DNA of 64,000 nucleotides from Oscillatoria sp. SIO1A7 (GTDB lineage Bacteria > Cyanobacteriota > Cyanobacteriia > Cyanobacteriales > Laspinemataceae), in NCBI GenBank assembly GCA_010672965.1, contig JAAHFN010000024.1, positions 1 through 64,000 on the forward strand, in the 5' to 3' direction. Every line of letters begins with the position of its first letter. Positions within the stretch are counted from its first letter, which is position 1. The notes under the pieces were generated by a model that ran no database searches, was not told where the DNA came from, and was given only the letters and a program-made list of their open reading frames with translations. The position numbers and the translations under genes are program-made. Shown here piece after piece: positions 60,774-64,000 of the stretch.

Positions 60774-61709
60774 ATGAACCGAAACTATCTTGCCTGCACC
60801 GATATCAACCAACGACCAAAAAATGAAGATAGCTTTTTGGTCTGCCAACTGCTACCCGTTCTCGGACGGGAACCCGTCACCATCTTAGCTGTTGCCGACG
60901 GCATGGGCGGTTACACCCACGGAGCGGATATTAGCCGAGAAGCCCTGCGCCAAATTGGTGCTGCTCTATTTGAAGAATTATGCGTTAGTCCCGCTCTCAA
61001 TAACTCTGCAACGACTGAAACCAACTTCGGCATCCTTTCGCGAGTATTGTCCGACGTGCTGGAACAAAGCAACGCCTATGTCAGGCAAATGGTAAAAAAT
61101 AATCGCTGGAGAAAAGCAGGCACGACTATTGTTATTGGCGCTATCTGGAAAAATGGAGTCGTAGCAGCTAATTTGGGCGATAGTCTTTTATTTCACTATC
61201 GGCAACAAGACCAATCGCTATCCCAAGTTACCCCAGACCATAGCGTAGCAGGATCCCTACTCCGCTATGGTCTGATTTCTCCAGAAATGGCTGCAGTTCA
61301 TTCTGGCCGCCACCAACTGGAGTTTTATCTCGGTTGCGATCGCCTTCCACCAGACAAACCCGTTAGAGTGTCCTTAGCTCCCGGTGACTTGCTGCTCCTT
61401 TGCAGCGATGGCATTAGCGGTTCTCTCTTGCCTGGAGAAATTGCTAGCATTCTTGGGGCTTGCGACTTAGAAGCTATAGGCAAAAAATTGATAAAACTAT
61501 CCTGCTCCAATGGTGCCACCGACAACCAAACTCTAATTTTATGGCGCCAACCGGAAACTGCAACTACAATTGACGATCTTATCCAAAAAGACACCGCTCT
61601 CCAAGAAGACAACTCTCTCGAAGAAGACACCGCTATCCAAGAAAGCGGTTCTTTAATAAAACCTATTGCCAAAACTATCAAGGAACAAATTGCTAAAATA
61701 CTGCGTTAG
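60774..61709 (+). CDS. PP2C-family protein phosphatase
   Basis: PP2C enzymes remove phosphate from Ser/Thr residues with two metal ions. The 311-residue product has the motifs in order: N-E-D-S-F near residue 17, A-V-A-D-G-M-G-G near 41 with the metal-binding Asp, G-T-T-I-V near 125, A-N-L-G-D-S-L near 141, S-Q-V-T-P-D-H-S, L-L-L-C-S-D-G-I-S-G near 210 and A-T-D-N-Q-T near 247. Catalytic Asp residues are present. A C-terminal tail (about 265-311) has an acidic repeat (Q-K-D-T-A-L-Q-E-D-N-S-L-E-E-D-T-A-I-Q-E). It is followed on the same strand by a kinase-FHA gene, so the two are likely antagonists. Confidence 0.93.
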   Translation: MNRNYLACTDINQRPKNEDSFLVCQLLPVLGREPVTILAVADGMGGYTHGADISREALRQIGAALFEELCVSPALNNSATTETNFGILSRVLSDVLEQSNAYVRQMVKNNRWRKAGTTIVIGAIWKNGVVAANLGDSLLFHYRQQDQSLSQVTPDHSVAGSLLRYGLISPEMAAVHSGRHQLEFYLGCDRLPPDKPVRVSLAPGDLLLLCSDGISGSLLPGEIASILGACDLEAIGKKLIKLSCSNGATDNQTLILWRQPETATTIDDLIQKDTALQEDNSLEEDTAIQESGSLIKPIAKTIKEQIAKILR

Positions 61710-62025
61710 ATTATAGGGTATAGGGCATTGGGCATTGGGCATTGGGCATTGGGCATTGGGCATTGGGCAACCTCCCCCTCTTGGGAGGGGGTCGGGGGGT
61801 GGGTGGCATTGGGTATTGGGTATTGGGTATTGCGGCGTGAGATTTAAATTGTTATATTGATATATTGAAATAATACTTTAAACTTATGCTAGATTAAATT
61901 GTATTCAGTTTAACAATTTGAATGCAATTAAATATGTGCTGACTCAATTTACTTTTCTAATGCTTTCCTTGCCTACATTTCTGACTAACTTTAGTTTGAG
62001 CAATTTTGAATTAGCAAATTAATCT
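61710..62025. other. Heptamer array then AT-rich leader
   Basis: GGGCATT is repeated from 61725 to 61768, then CCTCCCCCTCTTGGGAGGGGGT forms a hairpin (61771-61797), followed by GGGTATT repeats (61810-61832). The final 190 bases are AT-rich and probably hold the kinase promoter. Confidence 0.75.
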
Positions 62026-63222
62026 ATGTCTAAACTTCTAGAGCTAACGGAAGGCGATCGCATTACTGTAAAAGTTGGCCCCATTGCCGAAGTAGAACTT
62101 ATAGAAATAATGGCTAAAGAAGCTTTTGGCTCTGTTTGGAAAGTTGCAAATAGCGCCACCAAGGAGCTTTACATTATGAAAGTTATTCAAGGAATAAGGG
62201 CCGATAGCGAACTCCTCGATCGCATCCGCCTAGAAGCCGAAGTTGCTATTCCTTCCCAAAATATCGTTCCTGTTATCGGCCTGTGCCAATGGGATAAATA
62301 TACCTTTCTGATTCTGTTCGAGTATTTCCCGGGACAATCCCTGGACAAACTCCTGGCAGCCGGAGCATTAAGCGCTACAGATAAGCAAAGGGTATTCCAG
62401 GAAATTCTACTGGGCGTGGCAGCGGCTCATCGCTGCAATATTATCCACCGCGAACTAAATCCAAGCAATATTTTAATTGACAGCAAGGGCAATGTGAAAA
62501 TTATAGATTTTGGTATTTCTAAATTTAAAGGCAAACATTTAACTGCTACCGGCGAAATTGTCGGCAAATATCAATATATGGCACCAGAGCTGCTAGTACA
62601 TGGTGTCAAAGTCACCGATGCTAGCGCCGATATCTATTCTCTCGGTCATCTTTTCTACGAGCTGGCGATGGGTAAAAATTTTTGGGTTCGCAAACACTGG
62701 TTGCATCTAGAGCATTTTGCCGCTTATATTAATCAATATCCAGCACCGACTGAAGCAATTGACTTGAACGATTTTCGCTGCGATTTTTTTCGGGAAGCCA
62801 AACGGGTAATAGAGGGAATGGTCAAGATTGAGTTCTCAGAACGCTATAGATCGGTAGAGGAAATAATATCCGACTTGGGCATAAATACGGAAATTACCAG
62901 ACATAAAAAGGAAACTTTGCTCAGCTATCCCCAGCTAATTGTGGAGTCAGGAAGGAATAAAGGCGCTCGCACTTTGGTGAATATAGAAGATGGAGGCGCG
63001 CTGGTGCTGGGACGAACAGATATCGCTGGTGCCGATCGCAGCATCAGTCGCCGCCACTTGCAGTTCGATCGCCAGAATAATCTCTATTTTGTCCGCGACT
63101 CGAACAGCAAAAATGGTACAATGCTACGGGGCAAAGTTATTAAAGAAAATCCCGTGCCAATCAATAATGGCGATCGCATTAAGGCTGGCGATATTTTCCT
63201 TCGCTTTGTCGGAGCTGCTTAA
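62026..63222 (+). CDS. Kinase-like protein with FHA domain, altered active site
   Basis: The 398-residue product has a Hanks-type Ser/Thr kinase fold (about 15-290) and a C-terminal FHA phospho-Thr-binding domain (about 320-398; L-V-L-G-R-T-D, S-I-S-R-R-H-L-Q-F, D-S-N-S-K-N-G-T). In the kinase part the Lys of L-Y-I-M-K-V (52) and the D-F-G (161-163) are kept, but the catalytic loop reads H-R-E-L-N-P-S-N: the catalytic Asp is Glu143 and the next conserved Lys is Asn145. The Gly-rich loop (A-K-E-A-F-G-S-V) has lost its first Gly. It may be weakly active or a pseudokinase that acts as a scaffold. It lies between the PP2C and calmodulin-like genes. Confidence 0.9.
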   Translation: MSKLLELTEGDRITVKVGPIAEVELIEIMAKEAFGSVWKVANSATKELYIMKVIQGIRADSELLDRIRLEAEVAIPSQNIVPVIGLCQWDKYTFLILFEYFPGQSLDKLLAAGALSATDKQRVFQEILLGVAAAHRCNIIHRELNPSNILIDSKGNVKIIDFGISKFKGKHLTATGEIVGKYQYMAPELLVHGVKVTDASADIYSLGHLFYELAMGKNFWVRKHWLHLEHFAAYINQYPAPTEAIDLNDFRCDFFREAKRVIEGMVKIEFSERYRSVEEIISDLGINTEITRHKKETLLSYPQLIVESGRNKGARTLVNIEDGGALVLGRTDIAGADRSISRRHLQFDRQNNLYFVRDSNSKNGTMLRGKVIKENPVPINNGDRIKAGDIFLRFVGAA

Positions 63223-63544
63223 GAGCTTGATTTTAGCTTTCAGCTCTCAGCTTTCAGCTTTCAGCTCCTGCTGTCGCGCTTTTTTAGCAAGCTTTTGGCA
63301 GCAGCTTGCTAAAAAGCGCGCAGGTTCCCATGTCTCCGAGTCTCCCCATGTCCCCATGTCTCCCAGTCCCCATGTCTCCGAGTCCCCCAGTCCCCCAGTC
63401 CCCCAGTCCCCATGTCCCCCAGTCCCCATGTCTCCCAGTCTCCAGGTCCCCATGTCTCCCGGGCTGGCAATTGGGATAAAATCGAATTGAGTCCCGATCG
63501 ATCGATAACTCGTCAGAAAATTCCGAGCAAAAGGAGAAAACCTT
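63223..63544. repeat. Simple-repeat block before calmodulin-like gene
   Basis: AGCTTTC/AGCTCTC repeats (63235-63267), an inverted pair AGCAAGCTTTTGGCAGCAGCTTGCT (63287-63311), and a CCCCAGTCCCCATGTCTC array (63328-63455). The AAGGAG ribosome-binding site for the next gene is at 63531-63536. Confidence 0.85.
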
Positions 63545-64000
63545 ATGACATCTGCGCAAGTGCAAACAGCGCCTGCTGCCATGAGCGAGGATGAAGTACA
63601 CAAGCTGTGGGAAGCGTTTACAGTCTTTGACGCCGACGGGAGCGGTGCCATATCGCCGGAGGAGTTGGGCCAGGTGATGCGCTCCTTGGGACAGAATCCC
63701 ACCAACGAACAGATCCGCGCCATGATTAAGGAAGTGGATGTTGACCTATCGGGCACCATCGACTTTGAAGAGTTCAAAGCTCTGATGGTAGCCATGCATG
63801 GCGATCGCGCCAGTCGCCTCAAGCTCGCCTTCTCTGTATTTGACGAAGACGGCAACGGCAAGATTACCGCTAACGAAATGACTGACGTGATGAGCCAATT
63901 TGGCCTCACTGAGGAAGAACTCGCCGAGATGTTAAAAGAAGTCGATGAAGACGGCGATGGTACCATTGAGTTTGAGGAGTTTTGCAAGCTCGTTCCCGAG
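63545..64000 (+). CDS. Calmodulin-like protein with four EF-hands (partial)
   Basis: This frame is open to the window end: 152 codons, stop not reached. After a 12-residue lead comes M-S-E-D-E-V-H-K-L-W-E-A-F, like calmodulin's first helix. Four 12-residue calcium loops follow with all liganding positions filled: D-A-D-G-S-G-A-I-S-P-E-E, D-V-D-L-S-G-T-I-D-F-E-E, D-E-D-G-N-G-K-I-T-A-N-E and D-E-D-G-D-G-T-I-E-F-E-E. They form two lobes joined by a linker (A-M-H-G-D-R-A-S-R-L-K-L-A-F) as in calmodulin. ATG at 63545 has AAGGAG nine bases upstream. Calcium binding is near certain from sequence. A regulatory role on the neighbouring kinase-like protein or phosphatase is inference. The C-terminus is unseen, so more domains are possible. 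Confidence 0.93.
   Translation, partial: MTSAQVQTAPAAMSEDEVHKLWEAFTVFDADGSGAISPEELGQVMRSLGQNPTNEQIRAMIKEVDVDLSGTIDFEEFKALMVAMHGDRASRLKLAFSVFDEDGNGKITANEMTDVMSQFGLTEEELAEMLKEVDEDGDGTIEFEEFCKLVPE

Noticed and set aside
63247-63987. 246-codon frame on the minus strand
   Set aside because: It is antisense to the calmodulin-like gene, whose four EF-hands settle the coding strand.
1-64000. tRNA or rRNA genes
   Set aside because: Reading both strands I found no cloverleaf with a TTCGA-type arm or rRNA signature; a tRNA scan would be needed to exclude one fully.

Overview
The window is cyanobacterial chromosome. It carries phycocyanin genes (cpcB, cpcA) with their bilin lyases, phycoerythrobilin synthesis genes (pebA, pebB), a CP12-like protein, a cyAbrB regulator, DUF1822 and two-partner-secretion proteins. 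The octamer GCGATCGC (HIP1) is scattered everywhere. The high load of short tandem repeats and MITE-like elements, some inserted into one another, suggests a large-genome, probably filamentous (Oscillatoriales-like) species. That last step is inference.

Layout. 1-920 is non-coding. 0.9-4.2 kb holds a secreted triple-repeat protein and a decayed toxin/immunity island: a frameshifted deaminase toxin with an Imm1 immunity gene, an antitoxin followed by the stump of its toxin, and ParDE. 4.2-11 kb is phycobilisome pigment biology: cpcB-cpcA, an attenuator-like hairpin, cpcE-cpcF, pebA-pebB and a CpcT/CpeT lyase. 11-16 kb has a conserved protein lengthened in frame by a MITE, then the NAD salvage set pncB-nadD-nrtR. 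16-24.6 kb holds small conserved proteins, phytol kinase, yidD, a CP12 variant and a filamentous-haemagglutinin-type exoprotein. 24.9-27.8 kb encodes two proteins sharing an N-terminal domain, one with a coding minisatellite. 27.8-33.5 kb has nested MITEs, an RNB exoribonuclease and ribosomal proteins S18 and L33. 33.5-41.5 kb has cyAbrB, a type IA topoisomerase, a homocysteine-biosynthesis (DUF39) protein and a TPR protein. 41.6-48.6 kb has a patatin phospholipase, a rhomboid protease and an RND pump. 49.1-49.8 kb is a broken VapBC.

The most interesting regions are the last two. From 58.1 down to 50.5 kb, all on the minus strand, lie a sigma-70-like factor, a DUF1822 protein and a CHAT-CHASE2 membrane protein, followed by five small proteins, four of them probably exported, two of which are tandem paralogues. 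This looks like one sensing and expression module. From 60.8 to 64.0 kb, all on the plus strand, lie a PP2C phosphatase, a kinase-like protein with an altered catalytic loop (HRELN in place of HRDLK) fused to an FHA domain, and a calmodulin-like protein with four canonical EF-hands that runs off the window end. That combination is reminiscent of a eukaryote-style calcium/phosphorylation switch.

Repeats shape the annotation throughout. Heptanucleotide arrays such as GGGCATT run into gene ends and add low-complexity tails (PebB, the exoprotein) or false upstream starts (pncB, the CHAT protein, the DUF2934 protein). At least seven MITE-like families (called a-e, g and the GGGAGCATTTCA family here) can be told apart by their inverted ends.
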